Shown here in pieces: positions 1 to 8,786 of a DNA stretch of 64,000 nucleotides. The position numbers and the translations under genes are program-made. A model generated the notes under the pieces. That model saw only the letters and a list, made by a program, of their open reading frames with translations. It did not search any database and had not been told where the DNA came from. The DNA is from Pedobacter aquatilis (GTDB lineage: Bacteria > Bacteroidota > Bacteroidia > Sphingobacteriales > Sphingobacteriaceae), in NCBI RefSeq assembly GCF_030409415.1, contig NZ_JAUFPW010000008.1:124001-188000 (forward strand), read 5' to 3'. Every line of letters begins with the position of its first letter. Position 1 is the first letter of the stretch.

Positions 1-2173
1 CATCAGCTTTAAAGTAAGGTTTGTTTAACCAACCTTGTTCGTTGGTTGCCGTTAATTTAATTTCAGATCTTACTTGTAATGGCGGAATAAATGGCAAATA
101 CTTAGCCTCATTTCCGTATTTATTTAACAATTCTTTATTTTTATTCAAGCCAATTACATAGGCAAAGCTATTATTAAAACTTAACCATTTTAAGGATGAA
201 GGATGGATATTCACACTAAATTCTGCTCCATAAAGTCTTGCGCTTGATTGCTGATATTGATAGGTTAAATTCCCCGGAACGATTACAACGGGATTTCCAT
301 CTTCATCGGTTAATCTCGATTGATAGATATAATTTTGAATATTGTTGTTAAAAACTTCCAAACTCAAATCGAAATCATTCAAGTAAGCGCTAATGCCTAA
401 ATCTTGTTGCAGGTTAAATTCCGGCTTAAAATTTCGATTACCTAAATAAACAATATGCGCACCTGGATCTAAACCATTCGAACCAATTTCTGTAATGTTC
501 GGTGCCCGATAACCTCTTGCAATATTCGCTTTAACTAACAGTTTATCAGATAGATTGTAGGTCAAACCTAAACTTCCAGATAAGCCATAATAATTTCTTT
601 TAAAAAATGGAAACTGAAGTTCAGCGCCATTATTATTAGCTTCAACTTTTTCGCCAAAGCCAGTTTGAGCATTTGTACCAACATAAAAATTATCCCAGCT
701 TATGGTTCTTCTGTCTAGTCTTATTCCTCCAGATAAATCAACCTTTCCGAAACTTTTCTTGGCGAAATAAAAAGCACCAATATCAAATAAATCGTAATCT
801 GGTATTGGAAAATCTGTCGCATCCTTACTTCTATTGCCCTGAAGCATTCCGTTAACACCAATTGTACTTTCTATATCTCCAAAGTTTGGCAGATTATATT
901 TCACATCATAATTCAATGTATTTAAAACCACATTTAAACCTGCCTGATGTGGCACTGTTGGATGATTATATTCCCTGCGAACACTTTGCTGTCCGCCGAT
1001 TAAGAAATTTAAATCGCTGTTTGCAAATTTAATTTGACTTGAATTGTAAAACCTGAAATGCTGAATATGTTGATGCAGGGGATTTATAGTATAACTTTTC
1101 AATTGATTGGCAGGAACTATTGGTCGGTTTTTGATATCATCGCCATCATCCAATATTTGTCTGGTAAATTTCCTGGTCAAAGAATCACGACTACCATCAG
1201 GAATTTCCATTAAATTATCATAATAAGTAAAAGCGGTTTTTGAATAGCCCCATTTCTTATCAAGCCTTGCAGAAGCTGATAAATTGAATTCGCGAAAGGC
1301 GGTACCATAAACATATTTATCAACCTTATTGTAATAATTATGAGCTGCCTTTCCAGTAGCACGAAAATTATATTTCCAATCATTTTTAGCATAATTTAAA
1401 CCCAAAGATGAGCCAATCATACCATTATTGCTTTGATAATTTGTAGTTAAATCGCCACTTAAAATGTTATCTATCAGGTTGGCATTGGCAGGAATCATAT
1501 TTATAACACCTGCTAGAGCATCAGAACCATAGGTTAAACTTGCAGGCCCTTTTACAACTTCCGCTCTCGATATTCCATATTCATCGACCTCAATACCATG
1601 CTCATCCCCCCATTGTTGCCCTTCTTGCCTTAATCCATCATATAAAGTTAATACTCTGTTGTAGCCCAAACCTCTAATAAATGGTTTTGAAACATTTGGG
1701 CCGGTTGTTACAGCCGAAACCCCAGGAATGCCCTTAACAATTGCTTCAATAAGGTTTGTATTAACATTTTGATCCATGTTTCTTTTGGAAAGCACAGCGA
1801 TAGGCACCGGACTTTTTCTTAATTCAGTTGCTCTGTTTACACCAGTAATTACAACATCATTTAACATCGAAGCACTTTCTGTAAGTTCAATAATTATGCT
1901 TGAATCTGATTTCAAATCAATCTTATATCGTGATGGTTTATAACCTACACCAGAGGCTGTAATTTGAAATGAACCTGAATTAATCTCATCAAATTCAAAA
2001 ATCCCAGCATTATCGGTTTTAGTAATTTTTCCTAAAGGAGAGATTTGCACACTAATATTTCCCACAGGGATATCTTTATTATGTACCGTGCCTTTGAGTT
2101 TTACTTTTTGAGCAAAGCTGATGTATGGTATCAAGGAAAATAAAAGAATAATGAAAAGAGATTTTACAGGCAT
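1..2173 (-). CDS. TonB-dependent outer-membrane receptor, C-terminus cut by window edge
   Basis: About 724 residues are visible and the frame is still open at base 1, so only the last barrel strands are missing. The start at 2173 is followed by a signal peptide ending near residue 22 (SLIPYISFAQ). Next comes a carboxypeptidase-regulatory-like domain (about 23-105), typical of Bacteroidota receptors. A plug domain follows (about 115-225) with the receptor-type stretch VVKGPASLTYGSDALAGVIN, and the rest looks like a 22-strand barrel rich in aromatic and Asn residues. The family imports ligands through the outer membrane using TonB/ExbBD energy. The plug resembles the iron/metal receptor class more than SusC, but the ligand cannot be told. 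No SusD partner is visible. Confidence 0.9.
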   Translation of the reverse strand, partial: MPVKSLFIILLFSLIPYISFAQKVKLKGTVHNKDIPVGNISVQISPLGKITKTDNAGIFEFDEINSGSFQITASGVGYKPSRYKIDLKSDSSIIIELTESASMLNDVVITGVNRATELRKSPVPIAVLSKRNMDQNVNTNLIEAIVKGIPGVSAVTTGPNVSKPFIRGLGYNRVLTLYDGLRQEGQQWGDEHGIEVDEYGISRAEVVKGPASLTYGSDALAGVINMIPANANLIDNILSGDLTTNYQSNNGMIGSSLGLNYAKNDWKYNFRATGKAAHNYYNKVDKYVYGTAFREFNLSASARLDKKWGYSKTAFTYYDNLMEIPDGSRDSLTRKFTRQILDDGDDIKNRPIVPANQLKSYTINPLHQHIQHFRFYNSSQIKFANSDLNFLIGGQQSVRREYNHPTVPHQAGLNVVLNTLNYDVKYNLPNFGDIESTIGVNGMLQGNRSKDATDFPIPDYDLFDIGAFYFAKKSFGKVDLSGGIRLDRRTISWDNFYVGTNAQTGFGEKVEANNNGAELQFPFFKRNYYGLSGSLGLTYNLSDKLLVKANIARGYRAPNITEIGSNGLDPGAHIVYLGNRNFKPEFNLQQDLGISAYLNDFDLSLEVFNNNIQNYIYQSRLTDEDGNPVVIVPGNLTYQYQQSSARLYGAEFSVNIHPSSLKWLSFNNSFAYVIGLNKNKELLNKYGNEAKYLPFIPPLQVRSEIKLTATNEQGWLNKPYFKAD

Positions 2174-2200
2174 GATAATTTATCTAAATATATTTTTAGA

Positions 2201-2231
2201 CAAATCTAAATTTTATTTTAAATAAATCAAA
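2201..2231 (-). promoter_or_regulatory. Bacteroidota-type promoter of the TonB receptor gene
   Basis: Read on the minus strand there is TTTG (2231-2228), a 19-nt spacer, then TAGATTTG (2208-2201). This matches the Bacteroidota -33 TTTG / -7 TAnnTTTG consensus exactly. The start codon at 2173 lies 28 nt downstream, leaving a short leader. Confidence 0.65.
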
Positions 2232-2388
2232 TTATTTATTTTTGTTGATGTAAAAGAATTGCATTTAGTGATTAAATAACATTCATTTCTAATTCTTAAT
2301 AGTTTATTAATATTTATGTGTTGATTGCAAAAATTAATGCTCTAATTATTAATCAGTTAAATTTAAGTAAAGAAATTATTCAAATTTA

Positions 2389-2420
2389 TTTCTGCTTATT
2401 GCCAAGAACTTCTATATTTG
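2389..2420 (+). promoter_or_regulatory. Promoter of tRNA-Arg
   Basis: A perfect TATATTTG -7 box lies at 2413-2420. It is preceded, after a 20-nt spacer, by an imperfect -33 element (TTTC, 2389-2392). The tRNA begins 20 nt after the -7 box, a normal distance for a short 5' precursor. Confidence 0.65.
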
Positions 2421-2440
2421 CACACGTTAAAAAAAAATGG

Positions 2441-2514
2441 GCCTCGGTAGCTCAGTTGGATAGAGCAACGGTTTTCTAAACCGTGGGTCAGGGGTTCGAA
2501 TCCCTTCCGGGGTA
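2441..2514 (+). tRNA. tRNA-Arg (anticodon TCT)
   Basis: A full cloverleaf can be drawn. The acceptor stem GCCTCGG pairs with CCGGGGT (two G-T wobbles), and T8-A9 precede the D stem GCTC/GAGC. The anticodon stem ACGGT/ACCGT has loop TTTCTAA, giving anticodon TCT, which reads AGA/AGG. The T loop is TTCGAAT and the discriminator base is A. The CCA end is not encoded. It is a single gene with its own promoter and terminator. Confidence 0.97.
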
Positions 2515-2520
2515 CAAAAA

Positions 2521-2553
2521 AACCTCTTCAATTAATTTTGAAGAGGTTTTTTA
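2521..2553. terminator. Bidirectional terminator between tRNA-Arg and the 77-aa gene
   Basis: A perfect 10-bp stem AACCTCTTCA/TGAAGAGGTT with a 9-nt loop is followed by a T run on the plus strand and preceded by an A run (T run on the minus strand). It can serve both the tRNA and the leftward gene at 2611-2844. Confidence 0.85.
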
Positions 2554-2610
2554 TTATAATGATTTAACTCGATGCAAATTCATTTGGTTAACCAATAAAT
2601 CAATTTCCAC

Positions 2611-2844
2611 CTAAGCATCTTCACCATTCCAAACATCATCATCGGCATGTTTAATTTCATCGTGACTACTGGTTGAAGAAGGAAGTTCATCATGATGATA
2701 ATTTCTTTCGGGGTTTTCCGGTAAACTATCATCATTATCTACAGGATGCTTTCTAAGGTGTTCCGGCTTTTTTACCTCTGGTAAATCATCATGAATTACA
2801 GATGGTTTTAATATTTTCTTAGTAGGATTGTTATGCTCTTTCAT
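2611..2844 (-). CDS. Small hydrophilic protein of unknown function (77 aa)
   Basis: I do not recognise this protein. It is very polar, with many Asp, Glu, His, Lys and Pro residues, no signal peptide and no membrane segment, and it reads as intrinsically disordered. Short acidic/His blocks recur (HDDLPE, HHDELP, HDEIKHADDD). The ATG at 2844 is the only sensible start. It ends just before a bidirectional terminator, which supports a real transcript. Small acidic proteins of this kind are common in Pedobacter-type genomes, so expression is likely but no role can be assigned. Confidence 0.55.
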   Translation of the reverse strand: MKEHNNPTKKILKPSVIHDDLPEVKKPEHLRKHPVDNDDSLPENPERNYHHDELPSSTSSHDEIKHADDDVWNGEDA

Positions 2845-2956
2845 AATTTATTTAAATTAATTGAACAAGCAAAATTTTGTAGGGTTGGAATGCTCTGCTT
2901 TATCCTTTTGATTAACAAAGTTAAACCTTTGGTGTTTTATATAAGCTATTAATTAC

Positions 2957-2985
2957 AAAAAAATCCTGTTAATTGCTCAACAGGA
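2957..2985 (-). terminator. Terminator of the glucuronate-use operon
   Basis: On the minus strand, just after the stop codon of the mannonate dehydratase gene, a perfect 7-bp stem TCCTGTT/AACAGGA with an 8-nt loop is followed by seven T residues. It is a typical intrinsic terminator and marks the end of the leftward operon. Confidence 0.85.
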
Positions 2986-2994
2986 ATTAAATAT

Positions 2995-4170
2995 CTAATA
3001 ATTTCCGGTTACACCAACCTCAAGCCCCCGCAACTCTGCAAGACCTCTCAAACGCCCAATAGCAGAATAACCCGGATTGGTTTGTTTTGCTAAATCATCA
3101 AGCATTTGATGACCATGATCTGGCCTAAATGGTATGGATTTATCACGAAGCGCATTTTCATCGCTTAAAGCTTTCATAATTTCATACATATTTACATCAC
3201 CACCTAAATGGTCAGCTTCGTAAAAACTACCGTCCTCGTCTTTTGTTACATTACGTAAATGTGCGAAGTAAACTCTGTTTTTTATAGCATTAAAAATTTC
3301 CAATGCATTATTATCTACCCCTGCGCCTAAAGAACCTGTACAAAAACAGACACCGTTAAAGGGTTTATTTACATTTTGAAGGATATAATTAAAATCATCA
3401 ATGGTACTGGCAATTCTTGGTAAGCCTAAAATCGGATAAGGTGGATCGTCAGGATGTATGGTCATTTTAATACCTTCGCTTTCGCAAACATCAGCTATGG
3501 AGGATAGAAAATAAACTAAATTTTCTCTAAGTCCATTGAAACCAATTTTTTCATATTCGCTGATGCTGTTCCTTAAAGTTTCCAGTTCGATTTCTTTCTC
3601 GTTCGGGATACCCATTAAAACATTAATTCTCAAATCATCAAGCTCTTGCTGGTCTAAGGATGAAAACTTTGATTCAGCTCGCTCTAAAACAGATTTCGGA
3701 TAATCAGATTTAGCATTAGGTCTTTTCAATACATATAAATCAAATACCGCTAAATCAATCCAATTAAAATACAAAGCTTTAGAGCCATCTTCCATTTCTA
3801 AATCCAATTGGGTGCGAGTCCAATCTAAAACAGGCATAAAATTGTAGCAAACTATTTTTATTCCGCATTGCGATAAATTTTTGAGAGAAGTTTTATAATG
3901 CTCGATATATTTATCAGCATCTGCCCTACGGGTTTTTATTGCTTCGTGAACTGGTACACTTTCTACAACCGACCATGTTAGCCCTGAAGCTTCAATTGTT
4001 GCCTTGCGTTCTAAAATATCTTCCAATGGCCAAACTTCGCCATGCGGAATATGATGCAATGCGGTAACAATTCCTGTAGCGCCTGCTTGTTTAACATCTT
4101 GTAATGAAACTGGGTCATTTGGTCCGTACCAACGCCAGGTTTGTTCTAATTTTTTATATTTTTTTTCCAT
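2995..4170 (-). CDS. uxuA: Mannonate dehydratase
   Basis: This enzyme dehydrates D-mannonate to 2-keto-3-deoxy-D-gluconate in hexuronate breakdown (cytosolic, Fe/Mn dependent). The length of 391 aa matches the family (about 390-395). Family motifs are visible: HPDDPP at 239-244, FCTGS at 276-280, AHLRN at 303-307 and RPDHG at 349-353, with metal-binding His and Asp residues among them. It is the last gene of the operon, 3 nt after the oxidoreductase that supplies its substrate, and is followed by a strong terminator. No 2-keto-3-deoxygluconate kinase or aldolase is in the window. Confidence 0.96.
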   Translation of the reverse strand: MEKKYKKLEQTWRWYGPNDPVSLQDVKQAGATGIVTALHHIPHGEVWPLEDILERKATIEASGLTWSVVESVPVHEAIKTRRADADKYIEHYKTSLKNLSQCGIKIVCYNFMPVLDWTRTQLDLEMEDGSKALYFNWIDLAVFDLYVLKRPNAKSDYPKSVLERAESKFSSLDQQELDDLRINVLMGIPNEKEIELETLRNSISEYEKIGFNGLRENLVYFLSSIADVCESEGIKMTIHPDDPPYPILGLPRIASTIDDFNYILQNVNKPFNGVCFCTGSLGAGVDNNALEIFNAIKNRVYFAHLRNVTKDEDGSFYEADHLGGDVNMYEIMKALSDENALRDKSIPFRPDHGHQMLDDLAKQTNPGYSAIGRLRGLAELRGLEVGVTGNY

Positions 4171-4173
4171 AAA

Positions 4174-4995
4174 TTATACTCCAGAATATGCACAAAATCC
4201 ACCATCAACGGTTAAATTTTCTCCGTTAACAAATTTTGACGCATCGCTTAATAAATAAACCAAGGCACCAATTAACTCATCAGGATTACCAAACCTTTTA
4301 AAAGGTGTTTTAGTAATAATAGCCTCACCTCTGGCGGTTAAACTGCCATCCTCATTGGTCAGTAATGCACGATTTTGGTTGGTGATGAAAAAGCCGGGAA
4401 CTATTGCGTTGATGCGCAATTTTTCTCCATAACGGTTGGCCAATTCTACAGCCATCCACTTTGTGTAACTATCTATAGCAGATTTTGCCAAAGAATAACC
4501 TAAAACTCTGGTAATTGCCTGTGAAGCCGAAACAGAAGAAATATTAACAATGCTTCCACCCTGTTTTGCAAGTTCTTTACCAAATATTTGAGTCGGCAAA
4601 ATTGTACCAAATAGATTCAAGTCAAAAGCTTGTTTTAAAGCACTGATATTAATATCAAAAATATCTTTACCCGGCTGAATAACTGCTTCTGCAACGTTAC
4701 CTCCAGCCGCATTAACAAGGGCATCTATTCTTCCAAATTCTGTAATAACTTTTGATTTTGCATTTAATAAATCTTCTTCATTTAAAACATCAGCGATAAT
4801 GTAGATGGCTTTTCCACCATTTTTAACAACTTCATTTACTCTTAAACTGGCAACTTCTTCATTCCTTCCAATCACTACGATGGTTGCATCCGCAGCAGCG
4901 AGTCCATTTACAAAAGCTTCACCTAAAACGCCTGTGGCTCCGGTTACAACAACAACTTTATCCACAAGGGAAAAAATATTTAATTTTTTGGTCAT
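4174..4995 (-). CDS. uxuB: SDR-family D-mannonate oxidoreductase (fructuronate reductase)
   Basis: This is a short-chain dehydrogenase of 273 aa. It has the Rossmann motif TGATGVLG (18-25), the NAAG motif (95-98) and a catalytic set of Ser154, Tyr167 and Lys171 (YSLAK). In the SDR type of fructuronate reductase, known from Bacillus and Bacteroidota, it reduces D-fructuronate to D-mannonate with NAD(P)H. It is unrelated to the long-chain enterobacterial UxuB. The assignment rests on SDR motifs plus the 3-nt spacing to uxuA. The isomerase UxaC, needed upstream, is not in the window. Confidence 0.9.
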   Translation of the reverse strand: MTKKLNIFSLVDKVVVVTGATGVLGEAFVNGLAAADATIVVIGRNEEVASLRVNEVVKNGGKAIYIIADVLNEEDLLNAKSKVITEFGRIDALVNAAGGNVAEAVIQPGKDIFDINISALKQAFDLNLFGTILPTQIFGKELAKQGGSIVNISSVSASQAITRVLGYSLAKSAIDSYTKWMAVELANRYGEKLRINAIVPGFFITNQNRALLTNEDGSLTARGEAIITKTPFKRFGNPDELIGALVYLLSDASKFVNGENLTVDGGFCAYSGV

Positions 4996-5004
4996 TATAA
5001 TTTT

Positions 5005-6483
5005 TTAATCGATTACTAGTGTTGTGATGGAATGCGGCAAACTGGTTGTAGTTGCAGCTTGGCCTTTAATCCAAAGGCTATATTTTAATTTTTCATCAGA
5101 TTGATTCATCACGACTACCGCAATTTTACCATCGGTATTTATAAATGCAGTTGTTTGCAATTTATCGCGGCTTGAGGCGGTTCCTATCCGCTTGGCTCCG
5201 GGGCGAATAAACTTTGAGAAATGCCCCATATAGTAAAAAGCATTGGTGTAAATAAGTTTATCAGATTTTGTATCAGCATGTACAGGAGCAAAGCAAAAAT
5301 TTCCAACGTGGTTAGGTCCACCTTTCTCATCCAAAAGTATGTTCCAATCTGTCCATGCAGCTGTTCCGCTATTAAAATCGTTAATCATCGAATAACCATA
5401 TCGCTCGCCTAAAGTCCAATCGTCTAACTTATTAACGTCATATTTTTCTTTGCAACCTTCTGTAAAAATCAAAGCTTTATCAGGGTAAGCCTCATGCGTT
5501 TGCTTTACATTTCCAAACTGCATATCGCTACCTGTCCAGGTTTCGTACCAGTGAAAACCAATACCCCAAACATATTTAGCCGCATCTTTATCATTTAAAA
5601 TAGTACTTGCCCGTTGAAAAATTTGATCACGGTTATGATCCCAAGCAATTAACTTTTTAGATGCCAAGCCAGACTTTTGGAGTGTTGGACCTAAGAAGTT
5701 TTTTATGAAATCTCGTTCTTCTTCGGCGGTGTAAATACATGATTCCCATCTTTGCTTTGCCATTGGCTCATTTTGAACGCTTAAACCCCAAATTGGAATA
5801 CCAATAGATTCGTAAGTTTTAATAAATTTCACATAGTGATTTGCCCAGCTTTGACGATATGCAGGAAGTAAGTGTCCGCCTTGCAACAAGCTATTATTAT
5901 CTTTCATAAAAGCCGGAGGCGACCACGGGCTAACGTACAAAGGTAATTTACCACCCGCAGCATTTATTGCTTTTCTAATTAAGGGAATTTTAAATTCCTT
6001 ATCATGTGCTATGCTGAATGTTTTTAGTTCCTTATCATTATTTTGAACATAAGTATAACTTCCACTAGAGAAATCGCAGCTACCGATATTTGTACGAGCT
6101 AATGTATAACCAATACCGCTTGTTGGATTATAGTATTTTTCAAGCAATTCATCTTGATTTTGCTTTGAAAGTTTTGCAAAAGTTTCGGCAGAAGCATCAG
6201 TTAATGCACCACCAATACCTACCAGTGTTTGGTATTTAACAGTTGGATCAATAAATATGCAGGGTTCGGTTTCGAAGGGTTGCTTATTTTCGACAAAACT
6301 TAAAGTTTCAGTTTTTCTAATTCGGTAATCAGAATTCTGGGCAGTTACATAAACTGAAACTTTGCGGTTTACTAAATTGTAAGTTTGTGGTGATTTAACA
6401 ACTTGCTTTGTTGTTTTTTTTACCTGAGACGAGGCAGTACACGCTGTTGCCAAAAGTAAAATTAAACTTAAATGATTTTTCAT
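5005..6483 (-). CDS. GH30-family glycoside hydrolase, exported lipoprotein
   Basis: The N-terminus has a signal peptide with a lipobox-like end at Cys15 (LATAC), so it is probably lipid-anchored. The catalytic TIM barrel (about 80-400) carries the GH30 acid/base in VQNEP (Glu239) and the nucleophile in FTEG (Glu342). A C-terminal beta domain follows (about 405-492). GH30 includes glucosylceramidases, beta-1,6-glucanases, xylosidases and glucuronoxylanases. The subfamily cannot be fixed by eye, but the layout looks like the GH30_1/3 glucosidase or glucanase types. Its neighbours suggest it trims a glucuronic-acid-containing glycan before the GH2 enzyme acts. It lies 9 nt from the SDR gene. Confidence 0.9.
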   Translation of the reverse strand: MKNHLSLILLLATACTASSQVKKTTKQVVKSPQTYNLVNRKVSVYVTAQNSDYRIRKTETLSFVENKQPFETEPCIFIDPTVKYQTLVGIGGALTDASAETFAKLSKQNQDELLEKYYNPTSGIGYTLARTNIGSCDFSSGSYTYVQNNDKELKTFSIAHDKEFKIPLIRKAINAAGGKLPLYVSPWSPPAFMKDNNSLLQGGHLLPAYRQSWANHYVKFIKTYESIGIPIWGLSVQNEPMAKQRWESCIYTAEEERDFIKNFLGPTLQKSGLASKKLIAWDHNRDQIFQRASTILNDKDAAKYVWGIGFHWYETWTGSDMQFGNVKQTHEAYPDKALIFTEGCKEKYDVNKLDDWTLGERYGYSMINDFNSGTAAWTDWNILLDEKGGPNHVGNFCFAPVHADTKSDKLIYTNAFYYMGHFSKFIRPGAKRIGTASSRDKLQTTAFINTDGKIAVVVMNQSDEKLKYSLWIKGQAATTTSLPHSITTLVID

Positions 6484-6601
6484 TAATTGCGCTTATTATA
6501 TTTGGTTGTAAATTAAGTTATTGGTAAATAAATTTTATAAATCACTATAAGACAAAACAATAACCAAATTCAATTTAAGTTTAAATTTAATTAAAAATTA
6601 A

Positions 6602-8437
6602 CTATTTATACTTCGCCTGCATTTGATTATAAAAATCTTTCAATACAAAAAATGCTTTTTTGCGTTTGCCCGTTTCACTTATTAATCCCTTTCTGTTCCA
6701 AAAATTTTGATAAACAGGGTGCTGTCTTCTTGGCGAACGAAAATCTGTTAAAATCCAGGGTGTCATACCACGCAAGGCCGCAATCTTACTTAACATTGTA
6801 ATTTGATTTTTATACAGCGCTTCCTGATATTCTTCACTCCATCTAGTATTTTCATCAGCATGAAAACCGGCTAAAGCATCGCCACCAAATTCTGTTACAA
6901 CAACCGGCTTTTTGTACTTTATATTAAAATCGTACTTTGTGATCTCGCTTGGTGTACCTCCAAAATACCAACCTGCATATTCGTTAAAGCTTACTAAATC
7001 AATTTTCTCACCTAAAGGATCATTTAAAATCATCGTATTTCCTTCTCTATGCACTTCTAATGCCGCAGCAATAAGTCTTGTATCATCTAAAGTTCTAGCT
7101 GTTTCTGCAAGGTTGCTCATAAAACTTAAACGGGCATCGCTTAGTGGTGTTTCGTTTCCAATCGACCAAACAATAACACTTGCCCTGTTTTTATCTCGTA
7201 GAATTAAATCGGTTAATTGCTGCTTGGCATTGGCATAAGTTACCGGATTTTCCCAGCTAATTGTCCAATAAACGGGCACTTCTGCCCAAACTAAAAGTCC
7301 CATTTCATCAGCTAAACGAATCATTTCTTCGTTATGAGGATAATGCGCTAAACGAACGTAATTACAATTCATATCTTTTGCCCATTGAAGCATCATTCGC
7401 ATATCACCTTCACCACGCAAACGCCCGGCAAGAAGCGGATTCTCATCATGAAGGGATATTCCGCGTAGAAAAACAGATTTCCCATTAAGCATAATACTAT
7501 CCCCTAAAACCTCGATATTTCTAAAACCAATTTTATCTTCTATAGATTCGTTGGCAGACTTGATTTTAACGGTATATAATTTAGGATTTTCTGGCGACCA
7601 AAGACTTAAATTATTCCAGATAAATTGTTCGCTAACTTTTCCTTCACTATCGGTTTTGTATTTCCGTTCGAGGTTAAGTTCTGGAATAGATACAGAAATT
7701 TCTTGTCCAGAAAATGAATCGGCAAGTTTTAAGCTAATGTTAATAAGGTTTTGGCTTCCTTTTTCGAGCTGAATTTTATAATCGCTTATATAATGTTCAG
7801 GTAGTTCGGCTAAATAAACATCGCGTGTTATACCGCCATAGTTCCACCAATCTGTATTTACCGTCGGGATTTCATCCTGCTTACGTGTATTATCAGCCTT
7901 AACAACCAAAGAGTTGCTACCAGCTTTTAATTTACCTGTAACATCAAACTGAAAAGGTGTAAAACCTCCTTTGTGTACACCTAATTTTTTACCATTAAGA
8001 TAAACATGTGCTTCATAGTTAACTGCGGCAAAGTAAATTAAATAACGTTTGCCTTTTTCTGGTTGAGCATTAAACTTTTTACGAAGCCAAACTGTACCTT
8101 CATAAAGCTCAAGCTTTTCCGATTGCGAATTCCAATCGCCAGGAACATTCATTTGTGGCGAACCATCGAAATTGTATTCAATAAGTTCTGATTTATCTTT
8201 TTGTTCCTTATCATCGAAGAAACCACCAGCACCGGTTTTAGATTGATCAAATGGTTGATGTCTGTAATCGTAAAATCCATTTTCATAAGGATCTATAATA
8301 TAATTCCACTTACCATTTAAGCTTTGAATTTTACGGGCCTGAATGTTTTGAATAGAGCTTACTTGAGCATGAGCAATGGAATAAAGGAGCGAAAAGCAGA
8401 TTATAAAAACTCTAACTTTAAAATTTGGCATAATCAT
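6602..8437 (-). CDS. GH2 beta-glucuronidase, exported
   Basis: The 611-aa protein starts with a signal peptide (about 1-24, ending AHAQ). The sugar-binding beta domain spans about 40-210, the immunoglobulin-like domain about 215-310 and the TIM barrel about 315-605. Acid/base Glu429 lies in IGNE and nucleophile Glu516 in VVTEFGG. The key specificity clue is NRKG at 581-584. This is the NxKG motif that in beta-glucuronidases binds the carboxylate of glucuronic acid and is absent from beta-galactosidases and mannosidases. With uxuA and uxuB downstream, release of glucuronic acid is the best reading. An alternative start is the Met two codons later. The 118-nt gap to the GH30 gene holds no clear promoter or terminator, so all four genes are probably one operon. 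Confidence 0.92.
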   Translation of the reverse strand: MIMPNFKVRVFIICFSLLYSIAHAQVSSIQNIQARKIQSLNGKWNYIIDPYENGFYDYRHQPFDQSKTGAGGFFDDKEQKDKSELIEYNFDGSPQMNVPGDWNSQSEKLELYEGTVWLRKKFNAQPEKGKRYLIYFAAVNYEAHVYLNGKKLGVHKGGFTPFQFDVTGKLKAGSNSLVVKADNTRKQDEIPTVNTDWWNYGGITRDVYLAELPEHYISDYKIQLEKGSQNLINISLKLADSFSGQEISVSIPELNLERKYKTDSEGKVSEQFIWNNLSLWSPENPKLYTVKIKSANESIEDKIGFRNIEVLGDSIMLNGKSVFLRGISLHDENPLLAGRLRGEGDMRMMLQWAKDMNCNYVRLAHYPHNEEMIRLADEMGLLVWAEVPVYWTISWENPVTYANAKQQLTDLILRDKNRASVIVWSIGNETPLSDARLSFMSNLAETARTLDDTRLIAAALEVHREGNTMILNDPLGEKIDLVSFNEYAGWYFGGTPSEITKYDFNIKYKKPVVVTEFGGDALAGFHADENTRWSEEYQEALYKNQITMLSKIAALRGMTPWILTDFRSPRRQHPVYQNFWNRKGLISETGKRKKAFFVLKDFYNQMQAKYK

Positions 8438-8552
8438 TTAATTTTTACGAACCATCATTTCCAAATAATGATAATTCTAGGGATAAAACTATAATTCGAT
8501 TAATAATCAACTACTTCTTAACATTAACAGAAATAATTATATAACATTATTT

Positions 8553-8560
8553 CAAATATA
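8553..8560 (-). promoter_or_regulatory. Candidate -7 box for the glucuronate-use operon
   Basis: The minus strand reads TATATTTG here, a perfect match to TAnnTTTG, 116 nt before the GH2 start. No clear TTTG lies 19-21 nt upstream, which suits an activated or regulated promoter. The 307-nt divergent region also holds a partial inverted repeat ACATTC/GAATGT (8639-8658) and the LacI-type palindrome further right. Confidence 0.4.
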
Positions 8561-8724
8561 TCGATTTATTCCTATTGGATAGATTTGTGTAGAGTAAGGA
8601 AATTTTTTGCATTAAAAGTTAAAGACTCTGGTTTTGTAACATTCATTAAAACGAATGTAAAAAACCACAAAGTATAAAATCATCATACCCTGCGTAAAAT
8701 CTTTGATTATTTAGCTTGATAGTG

Positions 8725-8740
8725 TTTCAAACGTTTGAAA
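8725..8740. promoter_or_regulatory. LacI-family operator palindrome
   Basis: TTTCAAACGTTTGAAA is a perfect 16-bp palindrome with a central CG. This is the classical shape of a LacI/GalR-family operator, in which the hinge helices bend the central CpG step. It lies 47 nt before the chosen start of the regulator gene, so autoregulation is likely. I see no second copy near the GH2 start. Confidence 0.7.
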
Positions 8741-8786
8741 TAATTTGCATTTTTTCTTAACTATGCATTGCAGATCCGAGATAAAG

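Noticed and set aside
8745..8786. Upstream extension of the LacI regulator from the ATG at 8745
   Set aside because: It would start 5 nt after the operator palindrome and adds 14 residues foreign to the family; the ATG at 8787 gives the normal HTH N-terminus.
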